Below, piece by piece: positions 24,243 to 36,115 of a stretch of 64,000 nt of DNA. The notes beneath the pieces are model-generated. The model worked only from the letters and a program-made list of their open reading frames with translations. It was not told the DNA's origin and searched no databases. This DNA comes from Parasponia andersonii. Taxonomy: Eukaryota > Streptophyta > Magnoliopsida > Rosales > Cannabaceae. Where the stretch lies: the NCBI GenBank assembly GCA_002914805.1, contig JXTB01000017.1, forward strand, positions 463,560 to 527,559. The letters are read 5' to 3'. A program made the translations under genes and the position numbers. The first letter of the stretch is position 1; each line of letters opens with the position of its first letter.

Positions 24243-27200
24243 GTTTTAATGAGGCATACCGAGGTGTTTAGGTTGTTTATTTTGCTTTTTTGCATTGTTG
24301 TCATTGTTTAAACTTTTGTGATTTTTTCTTTTCTTTTAATGTAGCGGCCATATCTTAGTTGTGAGTACTCTAAGAGGGTTTAATCATGTGCTGATAAAGT
24401 AAGATGTGGTTATTCTCTATCTTGCTTACCCCTTGCCAGTCTTATTTATTTTTTAAAAATGCCATTTTAAAGAGCCTAGACACCATAAGTGATTCCCGAA
24501 TTTAATTTTCTAATGAAAGTTAGAGTGTGTATCCTTTTTTTAAGGGTTCTTTTACGATTTGTAGTTCTTAAACTCAACTTTTGTAATATTGTTGTTAAAT
24601 AAATATATTTAGAAATATTACAATTTTTTTTTTAAGTTTTTACCAAAAATACCTAATTTTATGGTTTTAAACCTCAACCAATTACTCAACTCAATCAGTC
24701 AATAATCAAATTTTAACTAGTCGATGGACAAAACTTAAATTAATTAGTTGAAAAAAACTCAACTAGCTAAGCCGGTAGACAATCCTCAACTAATGTGGGG
24801 AAAGTCAATAGTTAACTTGAAATTTTATTCTAAAACTGCTATAAACAAACAAAAAAAAAAATTGCTAGGGCTCAAAACTTATAATCTCAAACTACTTTGA
24901 GCCTAGTTTCCTCCCTTTTTTACACTTTATTTTAATATATGTTCACTTTTTCCCTTTTGATACCTAAATGATCAAGTATATCAGTCTGTACACTTAGTGT
25001 GGTCATTGATGTACATATACTAGTTGCGTTTTATACACTAGTATATTAGCTATTTTGAAAAAGAAAAATAGTAGAAAGAAGTATAAAATTCTACCATTTT
25101 GCTATGAGGTCATGTTCTTATAATTGTTTACATCTGGGTTGATCATAAAGGCACCCTTTTATGTGTAGAATGACTACATCCCACATTTTATACGGTACAC
25201 TCCATCGCATTCGTAACTCATTCTATTATTCTTGTAATTCTCTCATCCTTTTTCTTCCTAGTTTTTATATTTAAGCATCCTCTACTTTGTAGTTCATTTT
25301 TTTTTTTCATTTTTTGTTTCTCTATTTTTTACATAGCTGAAAGTTGAGAGAATAAGACTCGAGAATTATAACAAGTATTGATAGAATGAGAATTAAATTG
25401 TGTGCTTGTTTTATTTGATTTTTGTAAATTAAAACTTTCTTTTAGCTCGTAAATACAAATGAGAACATTTATAGTTTCCAAAAAATCCTCTTGCTCTTCC
25501 TTAAAAAAATAAAAAAAAAATTCCTCTTACTTTTGGTTCATATGTGTATTGTCACTATTAGTCTTATATAAAATAGGCTCTATCTTATTATTTTTGCATC
25601 ACACAATTATTTCATTATCTTATCCGCTCATTATCTGCAATTCTCTCTTTATTCTCATTTTGAGACTTAAAAATAATAATAAAAAATAATAAACGTACAC
25701 TCATTTTCTTTTTGACTAAACTACTATAAAATTTCTCTTTTCTTATTTTACTTTATTTTTTCCAATTTGTTTTATACATAAGTCACATCGTAATTTATCA
25801 AATTCATTGTTAACAAAACTTTTATCGACATAAATAAAATAAAAATACTAATATAATGAAAACTAAAAGAAAGAGGACTATTATTTGATAGTTTACAGTA
25901 CAAGAGAGGGTGAAAAAAAAATAATTACAATTGAAGATACGAAACAATAGCAAAAGTTGAACAAAACGTACGAAAGAAAAGCACATATTCATATAATATA
26001 ATAATATCTAAATTATTAGGTACTTATATTAAAAAAAATCTGATTGTTACCTTTTTACTTTTGATTTGCCTTTTTCCGACTCTAGCGGCAACACATTGTT
26101 TGAAAGATCGGATAGTAATAAGTATTTTCTTTTAATTTATAATAAATAAAAATTATTAGTTAAGTCTTATTTTTAAAAATAATATGTAGGCGGCAGCTTT
26201 GCATAAAATATAGAGCTCAAAATATGAATCAAGCCAAATAGGCTGCCCAGCCTTAAAGTATTATGGCCCAGTCCTAGCCTAGCATTAAGAGTAAGGCCGA
26301 GTTGGGACATAGGTGTAAGCATGTCATGTCTTTTTTTCTTTTTCTTTTAACAACAAAATAATTTTTTATTGAAAAAATGGGTTTGCCCGCCCTTCGGCCA
26401 AGCATGCCTCTAGGGCTGGGTTCGGCCTTGATGTAAAATTTTTTGCTCAGTCCAACCTGCGCCGCTTTTCTTTCTAGTCGGGCCCGACTGAACTAGGCTG
26501 GATGGCCCATATTTCCAATTTGAAAGTAGGAATACTAAGAAAAAGTAACTAAAATTGCACATATCATATAAGAGACCCCATTTTTGCCCCTTATTAAAAA
26601 AATAACATTTTCAAAAACTATTTAGAAAATAATATTTTTTTTCAACTAGTTAAGTTACTTAAGGTAACTAATCTAGTTATTCAGTTGTTTGAAGTAACTG
26701 ATCAAGTTACTTTAGGTAACTTGACTAGTTACTTTAAGTATCTCAATAATTAATAAAAAAAATACTTAGTTTTCTAAATACTATTAAAAGTGATATTTTT
26801 ATAATTAAATCTGAAAATTTTCAATTTAATCTCAAATTCTAGGATTTATTTTTTATTTTTGAAAAATTACCATAAAAAAGCAAATTTCCTCGTATTTGTT
26901 CGGATTTACCTTAATTTTAACCTTCTTTTACCTCTAAGCTTCTCTGCACCATATTTTACCGTGATTTATAGAGAGCTTCTCTCACAAAATTGTAATAAGA
27001 GTTCAATAATTTAGTTGGCCAAAAGACGAGTCTTAGAGAGTGTTACTCTGCATATAATTCCTCTTAATTTTATTTAACACTTTTACGGTAACAAATTGAA
27101 AATAATAACTTCCAGCAAAAACAAAGGTTGAAAATAATAACAAACTGAATTATTAAGTATGCAATAAAATTTAATTAATTCAAAACACTATTCAATACTT

Positions 27201-27535
27201 TAAAATTTTTGTTACCTAGTGAATTTTAGAAGCTATGTGAAAATAATTTTTAAGATTTTACGAGAGGTCTTTCGAAAAAGATATGGAGAGGGAAAAAAAT
27301 GACAATAAATCCACTATTTTTATTTATTTATCTAGTCCCGAATTAGTAGTCTCATAATCTATCAAAAAAATGTCATAATACCGACGTATTGCAATCTCTT
27401 TCATTCTATAATTCGAACCTAGTCTCACCAACCAAATGGGCACAAGATCTTGACATAATTTGTCTTAGTACCAAGTAAATATTTTTGTTATTTTCATAAT
27501 TTTGATTTTGATTTTGGTTATGCATATATATATAT
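24243..27535. other. Intergenic; includes a GC-richer segment and a self-complementary patch
   Basis: No gene is seen. 26170-26520 is GC-richer, with repeated GGCCCAG, GCCCAGCC, GGGCCCGA and GGATGGCCC words that resemble the subterminal repeats of some plant DNA transposons; ends could not be placed. 26645-26740 holds several AGTTACTTAAGGTAACT-like words in alternating orientation that could fold into stems. The rest is AT-rich filler. Confidence 0.5.
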
Positions 27536-27772
27536 GTCGCCAATCCAATAGGTATTTTTTTTTTACCTATGAGTAGGTATTTTTTTTATAGCCGTTAGAT
27601 CATCATCTAATAGGGTGATCCAATGGTTATAATAAAGTACATAAAAGACGTGCATCATTAATATTTTTTTCTCTTACGTTTTACAATAAAAAATATAAAT
27701 ATTAAATTTTCATTGACCAAATTAATACCTATGTATAAATAAAAAAAAATAATATCTACTATATTGGTGCCC
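27536..27772 (-). mobile_element. (TA)n-associated MITE, copy 4
   Basis: It starts GTCGCCAATCCAATAGGTAT next to TATATATAT and ends ATATTGGTGCCC followed by ATATATATA. The hairpin region reads GATCATCATCTAATAGGGTGATC. It faces copy 5, which lies 22 bp away across a (TA)n spacer. Confidence 0.8.
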
Positions 27773-27794
27773 ATATATATATAAATATATATAT

Positions 27795-28048
27795 GGGCAC
27801 CAATCCAGTATGTATTTTTTTTTTTTTACCTATGTATCGGTATCAATTTGGCCAATGAAAATTTAGCATGCATATTTTTTTATTATAAAAAGTAAGAAAG
27901 AGAAAGAGCATTAATGATGCACGTCATTTTATGTACTTTATTATAGCCATTGGATCACCCTTTTAATAGTGATCCAACGGCTAAAAAAAAAATACATATT
28001 CATAAGTAAAATTCATAAATAAAGAAAAAAATACCTAAATTGGCAACC
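27795..28048 (+). mobile_element. (TA)n-associated MITE, copy 5
   Basis: It starts GGGCACCAATCCAGTATGTA after ATATATAT and ends AAATTGGCAACC, followed within a few bases by a long (TA)n run (28053-28073). It is arranged with copy 4 as an inverted pair, so their GGGCACC ends point at each other. Confidence 0.82.
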
Positions 28049-28659
28049 TCTATAAATATATATATATATATATAATGCTGTGCGACCCTCAATTGTGGGA
28101 TCTTGCAAAGCCCGAGCATTTATTCCCTGAAAATAGGAAGCAAAACAGGAGTTGGAGGTCCATCACAAAATTGCAGCTTAGCAAATTTGGGGAAACAAAA
28201 CATATTCATATCAGAGTTCAGACAAACACTTTCTTTTATTTATTGTATATTTTATTTTTAAATAAAGCAACCGCAGGTGGCAGCCTTTTCAAAGGCTTTG
28301 GCTCCCTACGATTTTCTTTTTTCTTTTCTTTTTCTTTTTTTTTAATAAAAAAGAAAAAAGTGATGATATCTCCGATTCTCCAAGGATCTGCACAACAATC
28401 ATGCATGTATCTGTATATGTCTTTCTAAGTCTAACTTGTGTATTGAGCTTTGTGAATTGTGATGATCTTAAAAGTCAAATCGATTGTCAATCAATCTCTA
28501 GCTATATTATCTCTCTGACTTAGGAGTGGTAGTATACTTTTATTTATAGATGCCATGGTTGGAAATTTCAGACAGAAGAGATACATCAATCCATTTACAT
28601 TTTGTTACCTTTTTAAAGATGACGCAAATCATCAAAGAGAAATGACATCTTTTAATATA
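28049..28659. other. Intergenic with an unassigned 117-codon frame
   Basis: The frame at 28075-28428 (+) begins right after the MITE-flanking (TA)n tract. Its first 60 codons are of normal complexity and the end is a Phe/Lys run from poly-T and poly-A. I see no domain, signal peptide or splice evidence, and do not call it a gene. Confidence 0.4.
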
Positions 28660-29215
28660 AATTAAAGTTAGATTGTTATTTAATTAAATAAAACTGCAAT
28701 AAAATTATGTACGATTAATCATGGGTAAAGTGAAAATTATACGAATAACTTCCCAATTTTCCTCTTTAATTTGTATTTGTGTACTCGTTTGGATCTTTTA
28801 TCCAAAAAAGAAAAAAGGTGTTGTTTGAAACTTGAATCCTGGAGAGGCAAAAATGCTTTAAGGGAAAATACAAATTAAGAAAAAGAAGAGAAAAATCCCT
28901 AAAGTTCGATTGTTATTTAATTAAATAAAAATTCTATAAAATTATGTATGATTAATTATGGGTAAAGGAAAAAAAATGCTTTAAGGGGAAATACAAATTA
29001 AGAAAAAGAAGAGAAAAATCGCTAAAGTTAGATTGTTATTTAATTAAATAAAATTGTAATAAAATTATTTATGATTAATCCTGGGTAAAGTGAAAGTTAT
29101 ATGAATAACTTCCCAATTCTAAAGTGTTGTTTGGAACTTGAATCTGGTTGAAAAATTGTTTTAAGAGGAAATACAAATTAAGAAAAAGAAGAGAAATTTT
29201 TCTAAAGCTAGTTTT
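28660..29215. repeat. Tandem array of three unequal repeat units
   Basis: Three head-to-tail units share TTAGATTGTTATTTAATT (or a close variant), then AAAATTATGTA, GATTAAT, ATGGGTAAAG, and close with GCTTTAAGGGGAAATACAAA and TTAAGAAAAAGAAGAG. Units span about 28668-28908, 28909-29031 and 29032-29205. The middle unit lacks the internal segment containing GAATAACTTCCCAATT, which is present in units 1 and 3. This pattern suggests unequal exchange followed by a deletion. Confidence 0.75.
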
Positions 29216-29587
29216 ATAAAACTTTCTTATGGAAATTTTTATCAAATTTTGACAAATTCTATAATAATCTATAGTTTTCTTCCTTTTCTCTATTCCTCTC
29301 CCTTTCAAAAAAAAAAAAAAAAAACTAAACTATGGAAGTGTTTTCCTTGGTTTTTTTTTTTTTTAATTCAAAGGATGATGATATTTCATTTAATTAATTA
29401 ATTATGTGGAATTGGAAACATTTAAAAGGGAAGTGTGTGAAGACAATGTTTAATTTTAAATTCTAAAAGTGATCTATTTATATATATTTTTTTAAAAAGC
29501 GACAATAGAGTAACACTAATTTTAATTTTTTTTAAACTTTATTTTTCTTATTTATGTATCCCCATGAATATATATATATGGTTTTTT

Positions 29588-30290
29588 ATTATCAAAACTC
29601 CCTGAATTTAGAATAATTCTGTAAAATTAACTCTGAATTTAATTTTTAGAATAAAACTCCTAGAACTCGAAAAAATTTAGTAAATTAATCATGAACTTAA
29701 TTTTTTAGAACGAAACCCCCTGAAGTCCCCTAATATTAGAGCAAAACTTTCTGAAGTCTCGTAATATTAATTTTGTTAGGAAAAAAAATATTGACATTAG
29801 TTTTTTTTTTTTACTATTGAGTAATTATTCTCTTATTTTTGATTTTTAGGTCTTCAGTATTCTTTTTTTTATTTTTTATTTTTCTCAATTTTTTAAATAA
29901 TAATTTTTCTTTATTTCTAATTTTGTCACTACGGAGATGAACACATTTTGGATAAGTACTGATTAAAAACAATTTTGAATAAAAAATATTAAAAAGGATT
30001 AACATGAAAAAAAAAAATATTGAGAACCTACGAGCCTACAAGCCATAAATAAGAAAGTAAGGACTTAACAGTAGAAAAAACTAACATAAATATTTTTTTA
30101 ACAAAAATAATATTAGGAGATTTCAGAGAATTTTACTTTAATATTAGGAGATTTTAGAGGGTTTTATTCTAAAAAATTGGATTTAATGTTAATTTTATTA
30201 AATTATTTCGAATATAGGAAATTTTAATCTGAAAAATTGAGTTCAAAATTAATTTATTGAATTATTCTAGTTTAAAGAGTTTTAGTAATA
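29588..30290. mobile_element. Long terminal-inverted-repeat (fold-back type) element
   Basis: 29588-29810 is the inverted counterpart of 30068-30290. The left arm reads ATCAAAACTCCCTGAATTTA, then GAATAATTCTGTAAAATTAA; the right arm, read on the other strand, gives CTAAAACTCTTTAAACTAGA, then ATAATTCAATAAATTAA. Each arm also contains internal direct repeats of about 48 bp built on CTGAAGTCTCCTAATATTA-like words. The 257-bp centre is AT-rich and non-coding. TATATA tracts flank both sides, so the insertion site may again be TA-rich. Confidence 0.75.
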
Positions 30291-32392
30291 ATATATATGT
30301 ATATATATATATATATATTATATTTACGATTTGGGCCTTTATAAGTCGATTAAGAGAGCTTTGCAAGCCTCTTTGTCCCTCTCCTTCCTCCACGTATGCT
30401 GCCAAAGTGAGATACTCATCAGATTTGGTCTTGATACAGGAGCAATAATTGTAAATGGGCAAAGATTCGGGCTATGTTTGTTACCGAGGAAAGAAAGGAG
30501 AAAGGAAGCAAAAATTAGGAGGAAAAAAAATGTGTAAAATAGAAAAAAAAAATATTTTTTTATTATTATTTAGTATATAAAATTGAAAGAAAGTTAGTAT
30601 ATTTTAAAATGATAATTTTGTTATTTTTATTAAAATTTTAAAAGTAATATATAATATTAATTTGATAAATTTATTTTAAAATATAAAATTTTTTTTTCTC
30701 TTTTTTGTGAGAAAAATACTTGAGTGGGTCTCATTATTTTTTTTCTCTTTTTTCTTCTAATTTTTTTTTCATTCTTTTTTCCTTTCTACGAAACAATCAA
30801 AATATATATTTTCCTCCGCTATTTCAGCAAAACTTTTCTTTTTCCAAACATATTTATTGATCGGAGTCTGTGGAGACTGGAGGGAGTAATATTATCAGTT
30901 TTATATTCTAATCCGTATTCATTTCAGAGGTCTTTTACACATGCAGACAGAAACCAAAATAAACGAACAAGAAAAATGATGAGCATAGGGAAATGCAGAT
31001 TAATAACGTGAGACTGTAACTAATATTTTTCTACTATGTTGTTTTATTTAGAACGTAGGAAGAAAACAATAAACTGATTTCAACAATATTTACCTTAACC
31101 ATATGCTGATTTTGTGATTTTTTTAATTTAAAAGTGAACAAAAAACCAAAAAATTGAGGCAATACATTCATTTCCAATTTGTAAAAGAAGAAAAAAATCC
31201 ATTAAGGAGAAATAATATTTCAATGAGCATTGCTTCAACCATTTCACCCAATAAAAGTATAGTGGGGTTTAAATCAATATATATATATGAAAAAATAATT
31301 TAGATGAAAAAAAACATTTTATAACTTAGAATTTTGGAGTTAGATTACGATTAAATATCAATTGATCATGGTGTTAAGATATATACTATGGAAATCATAC
31401 TATGTATATTGAAATTTTGGTTATATACAATATTTACCTTAGTAAAAATTTGACAATACAATTTTTGTCACTTGGAAAAAGTAGACAATATTTACTTGCT
31501 AATTTTGCACCGACCACATATATTTTGCAGTAATTGTACTGTTCACATAAGAGAAAAAGCAAATTCAGAGTTTCAAGAATGTTTTTACCTTTTGTTTACC
31601 TCCCCAAAAAAAAAATAGTCAAAGAAAAGCTTCTTGTTTTTTCAGAAAGTGGTGGATGGTTTTTGCTGGATATGAGATAGAGAGATGGGGGATGAAGTAA
31701 ATGTGTACCAAATAAAAACAGGTATTACTTTGGTCCTTTTCTGACCCAAAAGAGTGAGAGACCTCTAATATCTCTAATCTCTATCCATGCATGGCTTTTT
31801 CCACAGATCTAGAACGTGCATGTACATACATTTAAAGTCTACTATTATTATCGCTTTTATTATTGCACCTATTTGGAATCTTTGCATTTATAAGAAGACA
31901 AAGACAAAAAAAAAAAAAAAAAAAAAAAAAAAACCCTAAGGAGTATTATACAATTTTTTTTATGTTTATTTATTAATTTCTGCTTGAAGGAGCATTACAA
32001 TTCAGTATCTGTACCCGTTTTGTTTCTTGTTTCGTTTATCCATAAATCATAGAAATGGAACATTTTGGTAGCAACCCAATTACCCAATAATAGTAAAGAG
32101 GACTATGGAAAAAGTTCAAATTTATTAACATTGAAAATGACAGAGTACTAAAATGTTAAATCAATTTTAGCAAATTACAAAATTAACAATAAAAACTCTT
32201 CATATTTATATCAGTAATAAACTAATAGTATATACATTAATAGCTGGCTTAAATTTAATTGTGAGTATAAAACAGTTATAATTAGACAAGAAAAAAAAAA
32301 CAAAAAAGAAAATAAAACTGATCAAATTTTGAAAATCGCATATGCAGCTGATGCCGAAATGAAATGACAGGCTTTTATTACACTTAGCAGGT

Positions 32393-32425
<33 letters not shown>
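30291..32425. other. Intergenic; possible small TIR element, one poly-A tract
   Basis: 30471-30852 is bounded by CTATGTTTG and CCAAACATA and has purine-rich and pyrimidine-rich halves (GAGGAAAGAAAGGAG near the left, TTTTTTCCTTTCT near the right). This is suggestive of a small inverted-repeat element, but the match is weak. A run of 28 A lies at 31906-31933. No gene is supported. Confidence 0.4.
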
Positions 32426-32561
32426 GGGCACAAATCTGCTCGATTTTTTTTTTTAAGTCATAGATAAATATTATTTCGACGAAAATTTAGCATACATATT
32501 TTTTTTATTGTGAAAAATAAAAGAGATAAAAAATATTAATAATGCACGTCTTTTTATACAC
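32426..32561 (+). mobile_element. (TA)n-associated MITE, copy 6, cut by the assembly gap
   Basis: A long (TA)n run (32397-32424) is followed by GGGCACAAATCTGCTCGAT, ATTTTAGCATACATA-like internal words and AATAATGCACGTCTTTTT. The sequence then becomes N, so the right half is not visible. Assembly failing inside or just after a TA-flanked repeat is plausible. Confidence 0.7.
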
Positions 32562-33122
32562 NNNNNNNNNNNNNNNNNNNNNNNNNNNNNNNNNNNNNNN
32601 NNNNNNNNNNNNNNNNNNNNNNNNNNNNNNNNNNNNNNNNNNNNNNNNNNNNNNNNNNNNNNNNNNNNNNNNNNNNNNNNNNNNNNNNNNNNNNNNNNNN
32701 NNNNNNNNNNNNNNNNNNNNNNNNNNNNNNNNNNNNNNNNNNNNNNNNNNNNNNNNNNNNNNNNNNNNNNNNNNNNNNNNNNNNNNNNNNNNNNNNNNNN
32801 NNNNNNNNNNNNNNNNNNNNNNNNNNNNNNNNNNNNNNNNNNNNNNNNNNNNNNNNNNNNNNNNNNNNNNNNNNNNNNNNNNNNNNNNNNNNNNNNNNNN
32901 NNNNNNNNNNNNNNNNNNNNNNNNNNNNNNNNNNNNNNNNNNNNNNNNNNNNNNNNNNNNNNNNNNNNNNNNNNNNNNNNNNNNNNNNNNNNNNNNNNNN
33001 NNNNNNNNNNNNNNNNNNNNNNNNNNNNNNNNNNNNNNNNNNNNNNNNNNNNNNNNNNNNNNNNNNNNNNNNNNNNNNNNNNNNNNNNNNNNNNNNNNNN
33101 NNNNNNNNNNNNNNNNNNNNNN
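32562..33122. other. Assembly gap (561 N)
   Basis: All bases are undetermined. Open frames running through it on either strand are artefacts of the N run. Sequence resumes with ordinary AT-rich DNA. Confidence 0.99.
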
Positions 33123-33189
33123 GAGCTTGAAGTGATACTCTCCAGAGTTTATATCAATACTGTCCCAGTCGTTCATTTTGTCCTATCGA

Positions 33190-35200
33190 TCGAGTTGTTG
33201 ATGACATTTAAATAATTATAAAAATAAAAACCGATGCATGATATATATAATCATTTTTGTTTCCAGATATTGGCGCAATGAGTAATATATACATGAAGAC
33301 TATATACAAATACAAAACTAGATCAAGCAAACGACTAAATATTTATCAGCTTAGCTAGATTTGACCAAGTAAGACAAATTACAGGTTTCAAGTTTTGATC
33401 TATATTTGTTTATGTATAGCTTCTTGCATAATTTTGGCAAATGAGGCCGAAGTAGCATGATAGTAGCATCCAGAGAAAGTCTTTCTGAAAAAAAAAGGAA
33501 AAAAGAAAAACAGTATAGAGAAAAAGACAAAATGAAAAAGAACAATCAATTAAAATTTTTGTTAAGTTACTAGAATTTAAATTGTCACAGTACCAAAAAT
33601 ATATATAAAATTCGTGATTTGGTCAGCGGTTTTGTCTGTGAGTCATTGGGGCAAAATGTCCTTTTCAAAGCTTCTTTAATACTCAAAGAAAAAGATAATT
33701 AAGCCATTACTTTTCTTTTTATTGGGAAAGAACAAGACAGCACCTCCCATCCACTGTTTTTTTTTTTTTTTTTTTTTGCTTGAAACAAATAGAGAGAAGC
33801 CATTTCTGTGTATGAATAATCCAATCTTTTAGTACAGAAACACCTATAAGTCTATACTAAGTAATCATGATGAAGCACATAGTATCTAGGTTGAGATAGA
33901 TATAGACTTCTGAAAGTTTCAAACCTCTTTCTAGGCTCAAATCCCCCGCAAGCTAGCGGTAGAATAGAAGCACAGCTAATCTTTTTCTTTTTTTCTTTTT
34001 TTTTTTCCTTCTAAATTATAGTATAGTCAATGTTTTATATGTCTATTTTCTAATGCCTAGCAAATAATAAGAAAAAATAAAAGTTAATACCTGATCGCTG
34101 AAAAATATTTAAAAGAAAAATGTATCAAATATGAATGCTATAGATTGCTTCAGAAAAAAAAAAAATAAAAAGAAAAAAAATAATGGTATAGTAAAGGGAG
34201 GTTGTAAAGCTATCGCCTAGTAGTCGTTGTACATTCACAATTTATTTTTATTTCCATCACTATAAAATCGATAAATAAAATTACCATTAAGTGCAATTAA
34301 GTAGTAAAATACAGAAACATTATACATCTAATTCAAAATTGGCTAAACCTTGATTTCAAAAAGTCAAAAAAAAAAATAAAAAAAGAAAAGAAGTTTTTCT
34401 AGCATTATAATCCAATAAGTATGAAGACACTTTATATTTATTCCCGATTCTATTCTCACAGATTTTCAATAGAAATTAAAGAAAAAAAATAATTGTATTT
34501 TCGGTTTCATCTTTTTATACAGGGTGAATGCCCAGATTAATTCCCCCCCAAAAAAAAAAATCAAGTGGAACACTAAAATTAATTAAAGAAGGAAAGAGTG
34601 TAGAACCATACTTTCATTCTTTAATCCACTGAACACAGACAGTAGAAGGACAAGAGGTAGATTACACAGGCTCTTAATGGATATTGTGCCTTCGTCCTTT
34701 ATCGTTTCAATTATTTTCTTTTTTCTTTTAAATATAATAATGTTTAGTTTAAGAGATAAAAAATGGAAAAGTTCTAATAGAAATGGGCAATTTCGACTTA
34801 AAATGAATACACATAGATAATTAGGCGATGGCTTTAGAACTTAAATTGCGTGCACTGATCCGACAAAATTAGTCGTATTTAATAACTGAGGAGTACATGA
34901 TTATCAATTATCAAATGCTCTATCACTAGATTCTGTTCCAACAATAATCATTGGCGTAGTAAATGCAAGTATATATGAACTCTTTCTTTTTGTGTGGCTT
35001 GGAAAAATTCATAGCTTTTATGTTTTCTTTTTTCAATAGTTCATTCCCAGTTTGTATTTTTATTTCGTTAGTAAGTATTATTATTATTTTTTTTAAATGA
35101 TCGATGAATGAAAATTATGAAATGATGAATTTTCTTTCACTAAAATTCAGACGGTATACAGAATATAGGACCTAATACAAAGCTTTTGAAACTTATTTCA
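33190..35200. repeat. Segmental duplication, unit 1
   Basis: Unit 1 is colinear with unit 2 (35201-36870). Matched anchors include TTTGACCAAGTAAGACAAAT / TTTGACCAAAACAAAG, TAGCTTCTTGCATAATTTTG / TAGCTTCTTACATAAATTTG, TATGAATAATCCAATCT / TATGAATAATCTAATCT, and GAATTTTCTTTCACTAAAAT / CATTTTCTTTCACTCAAAT. No coding potential is shared between the units, so this is an intergenic duplication. Unit 1 lacks both SINE-like insertions seen in unit 2. Confidence 0.75.
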
Positions 35201-35308
35201 CTTGATGGGTGACAGTTAGATTAATATTATAAAAATCAAAAAGCCTCCGCATGATATATGGTCTTAATTATTTCCGGATATTGGTGTGATTGAATAGGAC
35301 ATGAAGAC

Positions 35309-35491
35309 GTGCTTAGGCTAGTGATCTCAACTCCTCATTGTAAGGGTTTGGGTTCGAGTAAGGCGTTAGATTGTTTACCCCAATACGTTGAGTGATTGTT
35401 GACAGACTCCATAATATGATCCAGAATAATTCGAATATACTATCCTCTACTCATTTAACCTTTTATTTCCGGAGGGAAAAAGAAAAAAACA
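35309..35491 (+). mobile_element. SINE-like insertion with target duplication
   Basis: The 183-bp insert is flanked by ATGAAGAC at 35301-35308 and 35492-35499. Unit 1 of the duplication has a single ATGAAGAC near 33293, the empty site. Near its 5' end the insert has an A-box-like TAGGCTAGTGATCTC and a B-box-like GGGTTCGAGTA about 30 bp apart, as in tRNA-derived SINEs, and it ends in an A-rich tail (GGGAAAAAGAAAAAAACA). It has no coding capacity and would depend on a LINE. Confidence 0.65.
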
Positions 35492-35925
35492 ATGAAGACA
35501 ACATTTACATATTTGTGATCCAGATCAAAGAAACCACTAATATGTATCAACCTATCTAGGTTTGACCAAAACAAAGTTACAGATTTCGAAATTTGATCTA
35601 ATAATATTGGTTTAGCTTCTTACATAAATTTGGCAATTGAAGCACAAGTAGGATAGTAGAGTTCGGAGAAAGTGATAGAATAAAAAAAAATGATCAATTT
35701 GTTAAAATTTTAGGTTCACAAATACTAGAATTTGAATTGTCGTAGGACGAGAATATAAAGTTACGGTAGCTTTATTTGTGCTGTGAGATAATAGAGGAAA
35801 ATGCCCTTTGAAACTCTTCTTTAGTATCAGAAAAGATGATCGAGCTCTTTTACTCTAGACTTACCTTTCTATTTTTTTGTTTGGGGTGGGGGGTCTCTTG
35901 AAACAAGAGAAGCATTATTTTTTTT

Positions 35926-36115
35926 TATATTTAAAAAAAATAAAATTTAACTAGTAATTATCAATTACTACAAATTTAAAAAAAAATAACACATTTATTT
36001 TATCAAAATTTGAACTATGATCTCTTAAACTCACTGCTCACACACACGTCTCTCGATATGATCTCTTAAACTCACTACTCACACAAACGTCTCTCGAAGC
36101 AACTGAGTTAGCCCA
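35926..36115 (-). mobile_element. Second SINE-like insertion, with internal duplication
   Basis: Read on the - strand it begins GGGCTAACTCAGTTGC (A-box-like) and later has CATAGTTCAAATTTTG (B-box-like), then an A/T-rich tail. It is absent from the matching place in unit 1, where AGAGAAGCCATTTCTG leads directly to TATGAATAATCC. Between the boxes a 41-bp segment is duplicated (36017-36098). The flanking duplication could not be defined because both sides are T-rich. Confidence 0.5.

Noticed and set aside
30262-30537. Overlapping 63-68-codon frames on both strands
   Set aside because: They start in or cross a (TA)n tract, show no family features, and conflict with one another.
32505-33176. Long open frames across the N run on both strands
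   Set aside because: They consist almost entirely of undetermined codons and exist only because the gap contains no stops.
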